A program made the position numbers and the translations under genes. Shown here in pieces: positions 1-13,000 of a DNA stretch of 64,000 bases. Location: assembly GCA_018881555.1 (NCBI GenBank), contig JACAXG010000130.1, forward strand, positions 124,001-188,000, in the 5' to 3' direction. The notes beneath the pieces are model-generated. The model was not told the DNA's origin, ran no database searches, and worked only from the letters and a program-made list of their open reading frames with translations. This DNA comes from Amblyornis subalaris (taxonomy: Eukaryota; Chordata; Aves; Passeriformes; Ptilonorhynchidae). The first letter of the stretch is position 1; each line of letters opens with the position of its first letter.

Positions 1-3000
1 GGAAGCTTTGACTAAGACTGGCTGAAGCCNTGGCTCGTAAAACAAATGCGTCTGACAGGGAAGTCAGCAACGAAGTTAACGGAATCAGCAGAACGGGAGC
101 GCTGATGGATAGGGCTTTCCATCCGGATCCCGGTGCTGAAACAAGGGGACTGAGCTCGAGGCTCGCCTCTCTACCTGAGCTTCCCAATTCGCTTGTGCTG
201 CAGAAAATTCCTGCTGGGGTTCCTCGAATTCTGCTCAGCTGAACGAGGTGGAAATAAGGAGGGTGAGGAAGGATCTGACTGCAGCTCTAAGTTTGCTGCT
301 CCACCTGGAAGGGGAAAATCCCACAGGCACTTCCATAGAAACGGTCCCCAGGCAGGAGCTCAGCTGGCTGTGACCCGCTCCAGCCACCACATGGGGCTGT
401 TGAAGTGCCCACTGTTCCACCTGGAAGGGGAAAATCCCACAGGAACTTCCANGGATATGGTCCCCAGGCAGGANCTCAGCTGGCTGTGACCCCTCAGCCT
501 CCCTGTGGGAACAGCCGAGGAATTGGGGGATGGAGAGGGAGAGCAGAGAGGGATGNGTGAAAATTTNGAGGATTTNGTTCTGAAGAGTGGGCAAATAGTG
601 NATGTAGCTCTGGATTAGGGAACATGATTTAGTGGGACATGGGGCCAGGGATGAGAGAGAGACAGGATCTTGTTTCCTTATCTTTGTGGAAGGACTAATT
701 TGCTTTAGTTGCAATCAGCCTTTTTGCCTTGCAAGTGCTGACNTTTAGCCCAGATTTATCCATTTCTGTGTGGATTTCTGGGACCAGTCGTGGATTTGGA
801 GCCAGTGATTTTGTTTTATTGTCATTGCTGATGACACGATCTGAACAAACATGGCCTGGGAACCACTAAATTCTCCAGAAACTTTGCTAGGGCTGGAAAA
901 TTTATCATCAGTGACCATGACATTTAGTGCCAAACCTTCAGCTACTGAGATGTGGCTGAACAAACTCCTGCTTTTTTTTCTCCTTTCATCACAAGGTATA
1001 AGTTTTTCCAAGCTTTTGCTAAATTGTCTCATTGAGAGATTTGAGAACTTAGAGCCTATTTCAATATGGCAAATCCATATTTCATAATCATGCTCTAAAA
1101 TGTGTTTTTCCTCTCTCTGATAATGTTTTACCTTTGGTTTAGTGAATTTTCAAGTTTAGGCNGAGCGTGGTTTTTAACAGAGATATTGCTTAAGGGAACT
1201 TTATATGATAAAACTTAAAATTGGGTTATAATCTCTATGTTATACACACGTGGAGTGAATTTTCAAGCTGAGACATCAGTTATATTCAGTTCTTAGACAA
1301 TCTGCTCCTATTCCCCGTTATTTATCNTCTCAGAGAAATTCCTGACTTTGCAGGTTTCATTTTTATTGGGATCCCATCCTGTCTCAATTCAGTGTTAAAG
1401 CAACACAATTTCCTGACCTGATACTTTAATACTTGTTTTTCTGTATTTACAATTTCTTAATTTCTGGTTTCATTTATTTCTCCTCTTCACAATCTTCTTC
1501 TACACAACTTGCTCTACTGATNTTTCCCATAACTTGGAGTTTTCTACATATTTTATTTTCACTAAAGGTCACATTTTACACAGGAACTCCCTAACAGATG
1601 ACTTAAAACACAAGTATCTGGCAACCACATTTAAATGTAGTACAAGATTTTAGGTGAAACTCATCCAGTTGAGTCTGTAAGGACACCATTCCCCTTTTCC
1701 ATGGGATGGGATAATGGGATAATGTCTATCCAGCTTCAAAAGGGACAAAAATCACTCAAACACAGNCACTGCTTAAGGGAACTGGAAAGAATTATAAGAC
1801 AAACCACTTCCAGGTGCTATGCCTTTCTTTTCCAATTTCAGGACCTACCATAGTTTTGAATATTATAATTTTTAGTAAAAACAAAAATAGCAACAGGCCC
1901 ATGGACGCACATTTGAAACCAAACAACATAAACCCAAGCAAAATTTGTGGGTTTTTTTAGTGAGAGCAGAAGTTTACTACACAGAAGACTAAGCAGCTGA
2001 ATATCAACATGAGGATACACTTAATAACTTGATTACATCCTCACTTCTTGAGAATCTGGCTCAAATTGGGCTGAAACCACACGGGAGAAATAAATCCCTC
2101 CTTCCCAAGTGTCCTGCAAAATCACAAATGGGTTTTTCCACACTCTCCAGTGTTGACTCACGAGGTGCCTTGGCCTTGGATTCACTGGAAGGGGTNTCCA
2201 GGTTAGATGCAACACCAGAGATTTATTGAAAAACCTGTTCAGCTCCTGCTTCTATTGCAGCATCCTCAAAATACATGTCTGTATCTCTTTCAGGATGACT
2301 AAATTTCTCCCCAAAGAGAGTTTGATCCATAAAAGTGCTGCTTTAATCATCGTCGACTTAATGATTCTTTTGCAATGTCAATTAAACNGGATGAAAAATT
2401 AAACCATTTACAGAACACGAGGACCTTTTAAATTACACATTTCAAAAATATTATTTAAAATTCTAGTTATATAATCCTTTTAGAACTGTCAAAGAATAAT
2501 GCTGCTCTAACATTTGACTCATTACTCATGCCAATGCTTGTTGGAACTCGGGGAGTTGGCAGATATTTAAATACCAAACTCAGTAGAAATGAAGAAATCA
2601 GCAGAGTGGAACAGCAGAACAAGCTGGAGGGGGCACACACCACTCAGGTGACAAAGCCTCTTAAACATCACATTTTACACAGCAAAGCCCCCNGTTATAT
2701 AACAATTTCAGATTTCTGTAAATTTAATCATATACCCAACGTGGGTTTCTACTTTTGTTCTTGGAAAGCGCATTGAGCCATTTTGCTGGGAATATTTCTC
2801 TTCCTCTCAGCTGTCCCTCCCCACACCCACGCCCCAGAGCACCCCTGAATGGGGTTTTGCTCTCAGCTCNTTCATTTAATTCCCTTAGAAAGTTCCCTCC
2901 ATCCTGCTGACTACCTCAAGCAGCCCTAGAATTCCACGTTTTCCACTTAAATGTGCTGTGGAGGGTTTATTTCAGCACCCAGCAACAGCAGGAACACTCT

Positions 3001-3665
3001 TCTGGGATTGAGTGCTGCTCCCTCTCTGATGTGAAACGGAATGAGAGGTTTTATCCGGGACCTGTAGGAATGTGGGATTTCCCCTGGAGGGAAACACATT
3101 CAAATAAGCCCAAAAACACACAAGAAAGGCTCCTTTGGCTTCTCCTCGCCCGGTAGAGCCCCGCTCTGGGTCACGGGGTTCGTCATGCGAATATCAGGAG
3201 GAGCCTTATCTTGAAGGAAACTACATGAAATCCGACTGTTACGTTGGGAATAAAGGGCACCATTCATGGAGCCGCCCGTTTTCCCAACAGCCGCCGTGCA
3301 ATCCCGGACACAAATTAGCAGAAGGCAGTAAAGGAATGGCAGGCAGCCAAACGGCCAGGATGATTTCCGGCCGCGCTGTCCGTCGGCGTCTCCAGTGAGT
3401 TTTATCGGGGTAAAGTCTCATGGTTGCTGCGGAAGGGGCACCACCAAAACCCACTGATCCTTCAGACCTGTCAAATCATCAAAGTAGCCCGGAAACGACT
3501 CTGCCCCTTCTCTCGCTCCGCCTTTTANATGCATGGATTCGCTCGAAATTATAAAAAAATAAAAGAGAAAACTAGAGAGGCTCAAAAATTTTAAAAATGA
3601 AACCAAATAGTCCTAAAACACTTTCAAGGGACAAATTTCCATTTAACAGCAGTAGGGACTGATGT
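1..3665. other. Non-coding interval, no gene recognised
   Basis: Apart from the 116-bp-period duplication at 301-491, this stretch is AT-rich unique sequence. A minus-strand frame at 745-1032 stays open for about 95 codons but has no convincing splice donor and is not recognised. A GC-richer patch at about 3130-3520 contains scattered CpG but no clear exon. Nothing else is supported. Confidence 0.6.
301..491. repeat. Two-copy direct repeat, period 116 bp
   Basis: A block beginning CCACCTGGAAGGGGAAAATC occurs at 301-375 and again at 417-491, with few mismatches across 75 bp (two of the positions in copy 2 are N). Both copies end in CAGCTGGCTGTGACCC. The 41 bp between them are not part of the match. 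This may be a local tandem duplication or the remains of a longer repeat whose family I do not recognise. Confidence 0.85.
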
Positions 3666-3910
3666 AGAATCGTGGAATATCCTGAGTTGGAAGGGACCTA
3701 TCAGGATCATTGAGTCCAACTCCTGATCCTGCACAGATGTCCCGACAATCCCACTCTGTGCATCCCTGGGAGCGTTGTCCAAATGCTCCTGGAGCTCTGG
3801 CAGCGTTGGGGCCTTGATCACCTCCCTGTTCCAGTGCCCAATTATCCTCTGGGGAAAGAACTTTGCCTAAAATCCAACCTGACCCTGTCCCGGCACAGCC
3901 TCATGCTGTT
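3666..3910 (-). mobile_element. CR1 LINE 3' fragment (divergent subfamily)
   Basis: The plus strand reads as the reverse complement of a CR1 3' end: a GAATCGTGGAAT-type start, then CCTGAGTTGGAAGGGACC, then text about a residual protein that runs out near 3910. The wording (ATCATTGAGTCCAACTCC) differs from the common class in this window, so it belongs to another CR1 subfamily. It is 5' truncated, as most CR1 copies are, and has no intact ORF. Confidence 0.8.
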
Positions 3911-6811
3911 ATATCTGGAAGATATTCAGTCCAATNAGGCTAAAAACCTTTGCACGAATTACAAACTCCGAGTCAAAATATTTGTGCATTTATTNATCAC
4001 CAGTGACACCAGCAAACAGATCCTTGGCATTTGTTCCCATGAGATCCCACACTGGGCAAACCTCACCTTGCCCACACTGCTCTGTAGCATTCCCTCATCC
4101 TGAGTTTGGATCATTCCAAGTTTGGATCACATCATCTCCATGGAGGAGGAACAAGATGAATGCAGCATGGAGAGTCAAAGAGCCCAATCCCCAAGCTGAG
4201 ATGTGATTGTGTGAAGTAAAATCAGCCAACCTCAGACTCCAAACCACAACACTCCCTCTCCCCGAGGAATAAATCCCTCCCTGACACCCATTTGGACCAG
4301 TCCTCCTCACACCATTGATATTCAGGGTAAAAGATGTCACTGATAATGGTAAGGATATTCTGGAAACAACATTTTTAAAGGTCTGATGAACACTGATGAA
4401 CTTTCAANGAAATTTTGGAGGTGTGGGATGTTTTTTGTTCCATGGGGCAGGGAGTTATCCCATAGCTGCCCGAGTTTCATGTACTCCTGGCAACTCGAAG
4501 CTCAGGCTGTGTAAATGGAGCATCTGTCCTGCCCACACCTCAGCAGGNGTCAACATTTGATGGCTGAAAGGTTATTCCCCAAATGACACTATTTGGGGTT
4601 TTGAAAGAGAATCTGATAGAAACTTCTCTCATGTTAGTAACCTCTGTTCTGCTTTCCCTCGGCCATGTCAGCTGAAGAAAGGAGAAGCTGGGAAGCTTGG
4701 AATTCCACACCACTTTGGATGGCATTTTGTGATCCCTCACCTCAATTCCCACACTTCCCACTGCTCAGTTAGATTAAGTAAGCTACAACATCACTGAAAT
4801 GCTGCAAAGCACGGAAGGATAGAGAGAGAATTTCTCCTTTCTAGTTGCAGCCGAACACTCTGTGGATGCCTACTAATAAAAACAAAAGGAATCTGTCCTC
4901 TGTGATCATTAATTATCCACTTGCAGCAAATCTCAGTGAGAACAGTTTCTTGTGCCTTCAGGATATGGAACATACTGGCTGTGGGGTGTCCCTGGACATA
5001 GGCAGGAGCAACACAAATACTTTGGGTTTTGTTTTCAGCTTCATTTTCCCGAAACTAATCTTTCTTACCTTCTGCACATACTGTGAAACATCAGCAACGA
5101 GGAGCAGTGTTCCAAAGTTCTCAAGCTGGAGACAGATTTTTGTTGTTGCCGGAGGAACATTCACTATTTTTGGGCTCTCGGGACCAGAGGACCCCCAGGT
5201 AACTCCAAGGTGGGATTTGTTTTCATAGGAAATTCCACTAAAGCAGATCAACTCTTCTTTACTCAGACACAAGAAGGTTAAAAAACTATTTTTTTGATCA
5301 CCTCAAACACTGCAGTTTGATAATCCAACATTCAAAAGCAACAACAAGAGCACACACTGATCATGACAGAGGATGACAGAAAGGGATGAGCTGTGTTAAC
5401 CACAGATTATTTCTTATTAGCCATTAATACCTTTTTTCCCCCNGCACTTTTTACAAGGCGAGGTACTGGATCTTCCTAAGACACTAAAAAGATAAAATAA
5501 AACCCGCTCGAATTACACTCGGCTGGAAAACACTGGGAAGATGTACAAAAGGCAACTCAGCGCCAGGGAAGGTGTAACCAAGAATTTAAGCTTTTTATTT
5601 TTATAAGTAGAATCTGGAAGGTTAAATGAGGGGAAGCCTCCAAACAGTTCCGAAAATAATTCCAGAACTCTCACAGCCATATTTAAAGAAGAGGATGGTA
5701 ACAAGTAATTTCTCAGCAAGGAGTGATAGTGATTTCTGATGTTATCACAATTATTGAGCCATTACTAGGAGATAAGCCAATATATTTCTCCGTGTAGCAG
5801 CTCAGCTCTGTGCATCATCCTGCTGTGTGACACAGCCAGGTACTTATATATTCCTCACAAACAGCATTGGTTTTCAGGAACTCATTTTTTTCCAATGTTC
5901 TCACACCCTGTTANGTGCTGAGCTCCCATCTGAGTAGCCACAGCCAAAGACCATTTTCTCAGGAAAATTTAGCCAGTTATTTGTCACTGTGGGACAATAT
6001 TCTCGACTATAATTACCATCCTTTAAGGGGAGAAAGAACAGAAAGAAATAAATACCACACTAATTATTTACCAGGCTAACCGTGGATTTTACAGAAAATG
6101 GTTATTTTAAACAAGGTGCCTGGGACACCTTGCAGCAGCAGTTTATTATTACNACTTCTGATCATCCACCCTGCCACCCTCTGAGAGGTGAAACCCCTCC
6201 AGGAGAGGTTTAAAACAGGAGGAGTGTGATGTCTCAGCTAATCCTGTTCACAGAGTGGCCTCTTGGTTTCAGTTGCTGAGGTGGGTGAGTTTGATCCATG
6301 ATTCCAGTCCTGACAGAAGCACGTTTTCCCTCCTGCCAGTCGTGCCATGGGCTGCTGAGCTCTGGCAGCAACACGGAGCTGGCTCCTGGGGCCAGGAGGT
6401 CCAACCACCTCCNAGCAGGATGAGCTGGAAGTGGTTTGTCAAAGCTCCTGTGCACCACCAGCTTGGAAGGGTTTATTCTAATGCCCCAGTGTCTGAAACA
6501 AAGCCAGTTTAGAGGAGCACCTCTGAAATTTAACTTTTATCAGAGTGGTATTGAAAACACATCCCAACGTCCACACCATGGGAGCTCCATCCTGCATCCA
6601 GGTGGATTTCTGGACATGTTCCAGTAGCAGCTGGGAAGGTTATCCTGGTTTTCTAATAGCTGAGGTGCACTTGCAGAAAGGGATTTCCATGCTGTGCTTC
6701 AAGCTTTGGAGGAGGCACAGAAGGAGAAGCGTGTTAAGAGAAATAATTCCCTTTAGCCATAATTTGACAGCTGCGAATAGGCAGGCACTGCCATCCAGCA
6801 AAGAAACAAGG
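3911..6811. other. Non-coding interval with one exon-like candidate
   Basis: Mostly unique AT-rich sequence with no interspersed repeat that I recognise. The only item singled out is the minus-strand exon-like segment at 5069-5176, listed separately. Other open frames here are short and have no supporting splice or start context. Confidence 0.5.
5069..5176 (-). other. Candidate coding exon, phase 0 on both sides, unidentified
   Basis: On the minus strand, 36 codons run from an acceptor-like TCCTCTGGTCCCGAG to a near-consensus donor AAG|GTAAGA at 5068-5063. The peptide begins SPKIVNVPPATTK and ends LLLVADVSQYVQK, and looks like ordinary globular protein. The frame is open well beyond both sites (4958-5272), so the boundaries rest on splice motifs only; another acceptor (TTGGAG) would place the start at 5202. 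The overlapping plus strand also has an open frame and a CAG|GTAACT donor at 5198, so coding by either strand is unproven. I do not recognise the family. Confidence 0.2.
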
Positions 6812-7092
6812 GACCCTGTCCCTCTGCTCAGCCCTGGGAGGCACCTCTGGATGCTGTGTCCAGCTCTGGGCTCCTCAGGACAGGAGGGACAGGGAGCTCC
6901 TGGAGCGGGGCCAGTGGAGGCTGCGGAGATGAGGAAGCGCCTGAAGCCTCTCCCTGCCCAGGAAAGGCTGAGCCCTGAAGAGAGGCCAGGGAGGCTGTGG
7001 AGTCTCCCTCACTGGGGATATCCCAGAATCATCTGGATACAATCCTGTGCTGCTGTGGTCCCTTCCAGCCTGACCCATCCCGGGATTCTGTG
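6812..7092 (+). mobile_element. CR1 LINE 3' fragment with internal deletion
   Basis: The 5' part matches the CR1 ORF2 stretch that begins TGCTGTGTCCAGCTCTGGGC and continues with an LLERVQ-like coding segment, here decayed. It then jumps, after GAAAGGCTGAGCC, to the very end of the element (GTGGAGTCTCC ... CCCTTCCAGCCTGACCC ... ATTCTGTGA). Several hundred bases usually found between these parts are missing, so this is an internally deleted copy. It belongs to a CR1 class different from the common tails elsewhere in the window. Confidence 0.8.
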
Positions 7093-10000
7093 ACCCAGCA
7101 GCTCAGATGGGCAGTCCCAAAGAGAGTCAGACTGAAGATGTGAAGCCTCCCGAGGGAAGGGCTGGAGGGGAGCTGGATACCCATGGAGATGTCCAGGTGA
7201 GGAGCAGGAGGAGCACAGGAAGGTCTGGCCAGGCTGGAAGCAGAGCACTTCCAGCAGCATCTGGGAGTTCCCAAAAGCAGGAGGACTCATCGCCTCCTCC
7301 GGGTGCAGTTTGTGCCTCGTAACACTAACCCGGATAGTGGGACAATGGGATAGGGAACTGCTTTCCAGGTCATGGATGATTAAAAGGGGAGTTAGCACCA
7401 ATAACAAACTGTTCTCTGTTTCATGAATGATCATCAGCACTCAGGTCTGACCAAACTGAACCCAGCATCTTCTCTGCCTGTGAAACACTGGAGGTTTTTT
7501 CCGACACCTGTTTTAATTAATCTCATTATATATGAATTAACAGAATATTGCCGAAGGAAATTATGTCTTGTTTTGTCAAACGAATGTTTAGTTATATTAA
7601 AACCTTTCTATGATCTAGATCAAGTGTCGAATATTTCCAAGCCAAATATTTGGTAGGCCAAGATACCAAATCCCCCAAACTGTCAATACAAACACCACTT
7701 TTGAGCAGAGTTAATGGAATTAATGTCACTTGTTCAGTCAAGGGGCATTGCAAAGCCTGTGTCTTATCTGTGACGTGCACAGATAAACAGATTTACCAGG
7801 CCATAGCTCACACAGCACCTTGTCTTTCAAGGTCACAGGTTACACTGCAAGGAGCCAATTCCAAGACACCCTCACATATGTACTGAAATCAAAGCTAAAA
7901 GGATGCATTGATCTATTAATTCATAGAGCCTATAGACATGCCCAACATATCAGTTGGGATAGTTCTATATTCAATTGCAATTACTGTAAATCCTGCCTAT
8001 TTCACCACACCTCTGTCTGCCAGGAAGCACATCAAGCAATCAAACAATTCTTTTGTCTAAAGTTATCATCACTTCTTTTTCAAGAACTCAAATGAAAATC
8101 CAAGCAGAACAAAAATTAACCCTAATACTCATTCTGTTAGTTAAATTGGGCTGCGTCTAAAGTGTGTTTTATGGGAAAACACTGATTCATATTTTTGTAT
8201 TTCAGATTTCTCCCTGCATTGAACAAAATAAATTATTTCTTTCAAGGAACAAGATCTTATATGAAATATAACAGTAGATAACAGCACAACCACTGTCAGA
8301 TTCTGCTTCAGAAACCCTTGGCCTTCCCTCAGTGAGCTGCTTACAAGACACGAAAAATGAGATTAACAAATAACTGGGAGATAATGCCAGTATGGCATCC
8401 TGGAAGATTTTTCCATCGTTTGGATGATGATGAACACCTGCCTGTGGAGCTGGATTTCTCCTGGACATTTGCAGCAACTTTAACAGAAGTAAAAGGAAAC
8501 TCATTTCTTGGCCATCTTCATACGGCGCCTTAGACTGGGAAGCTACAACTCAATTTTCNAAACCAGTTTAAAAACTCTATTACGACGAATTTCCTTGTTA
8601 AAAATAAATAAATAACCCAGCATGTATAAGCTGAAGGCCTTTTACAAGCTCTTAAAAACTGTGCTATGGGCTAGATCTTAGATTAATGTTTGTGATGCAC
8701 ACTGAAAACCTGTAAAGCATTTATGTAATTGCTAAGCATTATTATTTTTATTACTGCAACAGATGGAACCAATCCATCTTCGTAGATAATATCTCATAAA
8801 TGATTCATTATTATTCCTTTAACCTAAAGTCTTTTATATTTTGCAGATCATGAGAAATAACTGTTAGGAGGCTCCATGCATAAAATAGTACATAAACTAC
8901 CTAATGTCTTCCAAATGTAGTAGCCTTGCTAATATTCAGGCCTTTTAATGTTCACATTGCTGCTGTTCCTCTCACAATCTGTTGCTCNTCCTCACTTTCC
9001 ACCACTGGTTTTCAGGTGATGGCAAATATCGCTGCAAACGAGGGGTAAATGGCAAATACGGACCAGAAAAATATAAATNTCTCCCCAAAATGCAGCACAG
9101 CAGTTTATACCGTGGCGCTCTTTGACTGCTAAACAAGAGATCTGTGATGGCTCTGCCCATCCTCCCTTGGCCCAATAACTTTTGGGCCAATTTTAATCAA
9201 ATCAGAAAGCCAGGTAGACATCTCACAGATATCATTTCCTATCAGCCTAATGAAAACTGATGGCTGGGAAAGGACACAAATGAGTGCTGTCACTGGTAAA
9301 AAGCTTTAAATGGGAGCTCAGCAGTCCCCCCCGGGGCTGGGCTGCCTCTGGCCATGCAGACACTCTCAGACAGAGCAGATGCCATCTCCTGCCCACCCCA
9401 GAGCTCCCAGACAGGCCACTGATGATGCTTTGAATGGGGAAAAGCTTGTCTAAAAATATATTAAAGCTTGGCACGAGAAAAATGATCATAATGATATCAG
9501 TGACGGATGACCCCAACAATTAAAANGGGAAAAAATGATGATTTATACACCAAAAAAAAAGCATTTATTGGATTGTTAGAAGAAAACACAGAGAGAGATG
9601 CTAAACCCACCACATCTAGTTTATTATTTGGATACTGACCTTGGAAGCATCGATGGTCAAAACAATTCCCAGCGCCCAGTCTGAAGCACTGGGCCAAATA
9701 ATCCATGGGATTATTTGGGTTCCTCAATCTGCTCGTTACACACAGAACAATTAACCAGTGTAATGGGAAAAGATCATTGCAAGTGATGAGCCCTGGTGTG
9801 ATATCTGAAATANTTATGGGATTCACCAATGAAAAAACAAATGTTCTCCATGCAATACAGACATTTTGGATGGGAACTAAAGGTTATTCTGCTTACATTT
9901 GCCCCCTGAAAGGTCCTGATCATGAAGATCTTTTCCAAGCTACATAATTCTACCATTCCCAGCTCTTCCCGACTCCTTGACTCAATCCATGACTGAAAGA

Positions 10001-13000
10001 CACAGCACCAGGAGTTTTCACAGGTGCCTGCTACTCTCCCTGCTAATTCTGCCCACNTTCACTAAGAGAAGGTTCTGCTGGGGAAATAATTTTCAATTCT
10101 ATTAAACTGCCAACCTTTAGAAGCTCCTGCTCAACCCACTCCTTACAAAGGAGTTTTATCCATCATTAACANGTTTACTTTAGCTGGAAAGATGTGTTTG
10201 GAGGCTGAAATAGTGGAACTTTGCCACCAGGCCCTTGGACATTGGNTCTCTTTTAAAAATTTTATCAGAAGTTACTGTTTCCCTCGGAAACTGCATGAAA
10301 GCCTCTCTTGAACAAGGGGAGCTATCTTTGACTTGAAAACTACCATGTGATCCCAGCCATTCCTCTTCCAACCAGTTTCCAACNGATTCTGACTCACAAA
10401 AATTAGTGAGCAGCCTTGAAAGCTTTCCTTTAAAAATCTAAATTCATCTCAAATTTTCACGAAAATTCATGCAAAAACACGGTTTTCAATACCCCAAAAA
10501 AGGCAAGTCAAACGCAGAATAATGTGTTTTCCAAGCAGCTTCAAGTTCAACGTTGGAACGAGGGAAGGTGGAGCCAGACTCTGCTCTGGTCAAAGAGCTG
10601 CCAGCCTTGGGATGACAGTGCCCTCCCGAAAACCTCTCACAAAGTGGAACCCTCCAAATCGCAGGGTTGAGGCATCACAGTAAAAAGCAAATACTCAAAT
10701 CCTTCATCTCTGATCAATATTCCACCAGGACTGGCCTTTATAAATGGACCTTCTAAATGTATATTCCTTTCCCGTTCCTCCCGTCACATAGAAGATGCAT
10801 TCCTTGCCAAACCAGCCCCAGATTTGTTCTTTTTGCTGATACNCCAGTTAAATACGACGAGCTCCGTTTCACTCCACTTAAGCGAACTGACATCGCTGCA
10901 AGCAGGAGAATGGAATTTCACCTAATCCAAGACGATCCCTCTAACGCAGGGAAGTTTAAAAAATCCCTTNCAACTGGTACCAGATGACTGAACAGCACAG
11001 GTTTGGCGAGTCCTTCAAACGAGCCCTGCCTAGGAGAACAATGAGTGAGCAGAACTCCATTTTCCCAGCCGTGTTTTCCTTGTGCTCGGCTCTTCCNGCC
11101 CAGACCGGAGCGGCCCCGTTATCGTTTTGGCCTCTGAGTGTGCACNTTCTAACTTTGTTACCGAGTTAATNCACTGCCTTTAACAGGAGGGGTTTGAAAT
11201 ACAACTGCCAGCTGCTCAGCATAACGAGGGTTCGTTTACGGATTTCTAACGAGCACGAGGGTAGACGGAAAAGCAAAACCTCGGCTTCAAAACACACATT
11301 ATTTTATAGCGAGGGAGAGAACAGCAAGCGTTCATCTGAAGTGACTGCTTAGCGTGACAGTTCCGCAGCAAAATGTATTCTCATTTCAGGATCCCCACAG
11401 CTATTTTGAATTTAATTGCATGGAAGACCACCAGGATTTCTTTCTCAAATGCAAACCCAAAGCCTATCGCCAAAGAAACAACTATTACGTGCAGGAAACC
11501 GATGGGAGATGTTGAAATGGTTTAAAAGGAACCANAAAGGGAGAAAAATGACAGGAAGTGTGACTTTCAAGCGTGCACCGAACTGGGGTTTGGTACTCGG
11601 ATAAAAGGAGAAGTTTGTAAATTAATTTATCGGCAGGGAGGGAGTTACACAGCATTAATGTCCCCACATGGTCAGGGACAGGTGGAACGATGGGAAGAGC
11701 AGTGTCATCCCTTCTTTTTGTATCCCTGAGGAGCAGAACTGAGATTTAACACACCTCTGAAGGTGTCTGGTATCATCTTACCATGCTGGAGGTGGCTCAG
11801 GGAGGTGGAGGTCGCCAGGTTCAGAGAAACTTTGCAGCTGCCAAGAGAGAGAAAGACGGGAATTGAATTTTCCAGGGAAATTCAGGCATGTTTTGAAATA
11901 AAATAGTTCCTTCATGCAAAAAAGACATGAGATAGTAAATTAATTCTTCAACATTTAATGCAGAAGATGTTCCCTCTGCTCGGTCACATCACAGGACGCT
12001 GAACATTTTATAACTTGGGAGCAGGGAATGGTTGGANAAACAGGAAAGAGTGGGATACAGGCAGGTAATAAAGGGTGGGTCTGGATAACCTACTCCAGAG
12101 AAAACGTGTGAAATTAGAATTGCTGAACTAGGGGGAAGGAAACACAAGTTACTAAATTGTGCTACTCTGACACTTCCCATTCTGAGAGAGCACATGAATC
12201 ACGGAGAAGGCTGAATATTTGTCACAGCTGTGATTTCAGCATCAAAAAGAAATAATTTTAGCTCAGATTTTAGGGGAGTTTCCAGAAAATTTGTCAGTTC
12301 AGCCAACCGGATCCTAAACTTCTCCGTGCTCTTCTGCAAGGGGAGCTTTCTTTGGGGTTGGGCCCGCGAAGGAACAAGGCCTCACTCCTGAAACCACCAT
12401 GGTGACAAAAAGTGGCCAAGTGGCTTCGTGGACGAGGCCAAAGCTCTCAGCACCCTGAGATGTCANAAGCTGCATTTTGATGGCTTTTGGTGCTTTTAAA
12501 CCGATGTGTGAGCTGAATATTTTTAATTTTCAAAGACGAGGGATCGTCAGCAATACAAAAATATCAAAATGCTGAAGCACAGCTTTTGAGTTTTGATGAT
12601 AAAAAAATNATGCCCTTAGGTTTTCTGCTCTACAAGGCAGTGGGGTTTTATTCTTGGCAGTGACAAAACTCCAGTTCCACCCGCAGTCCTGACTCACTGG
12701 GAGTGTTTGGGAGGGGAAGTGGCCTAGCTCCATGAGCCCGCACTAGAAGCTATAGCTGGCAGCAAAAAAGAATCGTTTATATTCCAAGAAAAAAAAAAAA
12801 TAGGATTCTGGAGTAAACAAACTATTTGCAAGTTCAGATTGGATTTTATAGCAGAGCAGAAGAGATATGAAACTTGGAAAGTATTTAAAAGCTCAAAGCA
12901 AAATATTTTATGTGAAACAAAATGCTGCATTCAATTCTAAGTTAATAGTTTCGACAGGAAAAAAATGCCAACCATTCTGATTTTATTTTTCAAAGCGAAT

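Noticed and set aside
745..1032. 95-codon minus-strand frame with an acceptor-like TTTGTTCAG
   Set aside because: No donor of reasonable quality follows, the upstream tract is purine-rich, and the peptide is not recognised.
8640..8760. Possible ancient SINE/LINE tail (TGTAAAGCATTTATG, then ATTATT repeats)
   Set aside because: Similarity is limited to a short motif and AT-rich tail; too weak without an alignment.
9497..9829. 110-codon minus-strand frame
   Set aside because: Two ambiguous bases lie in it, and no exon boundaries or protein family were recognised.
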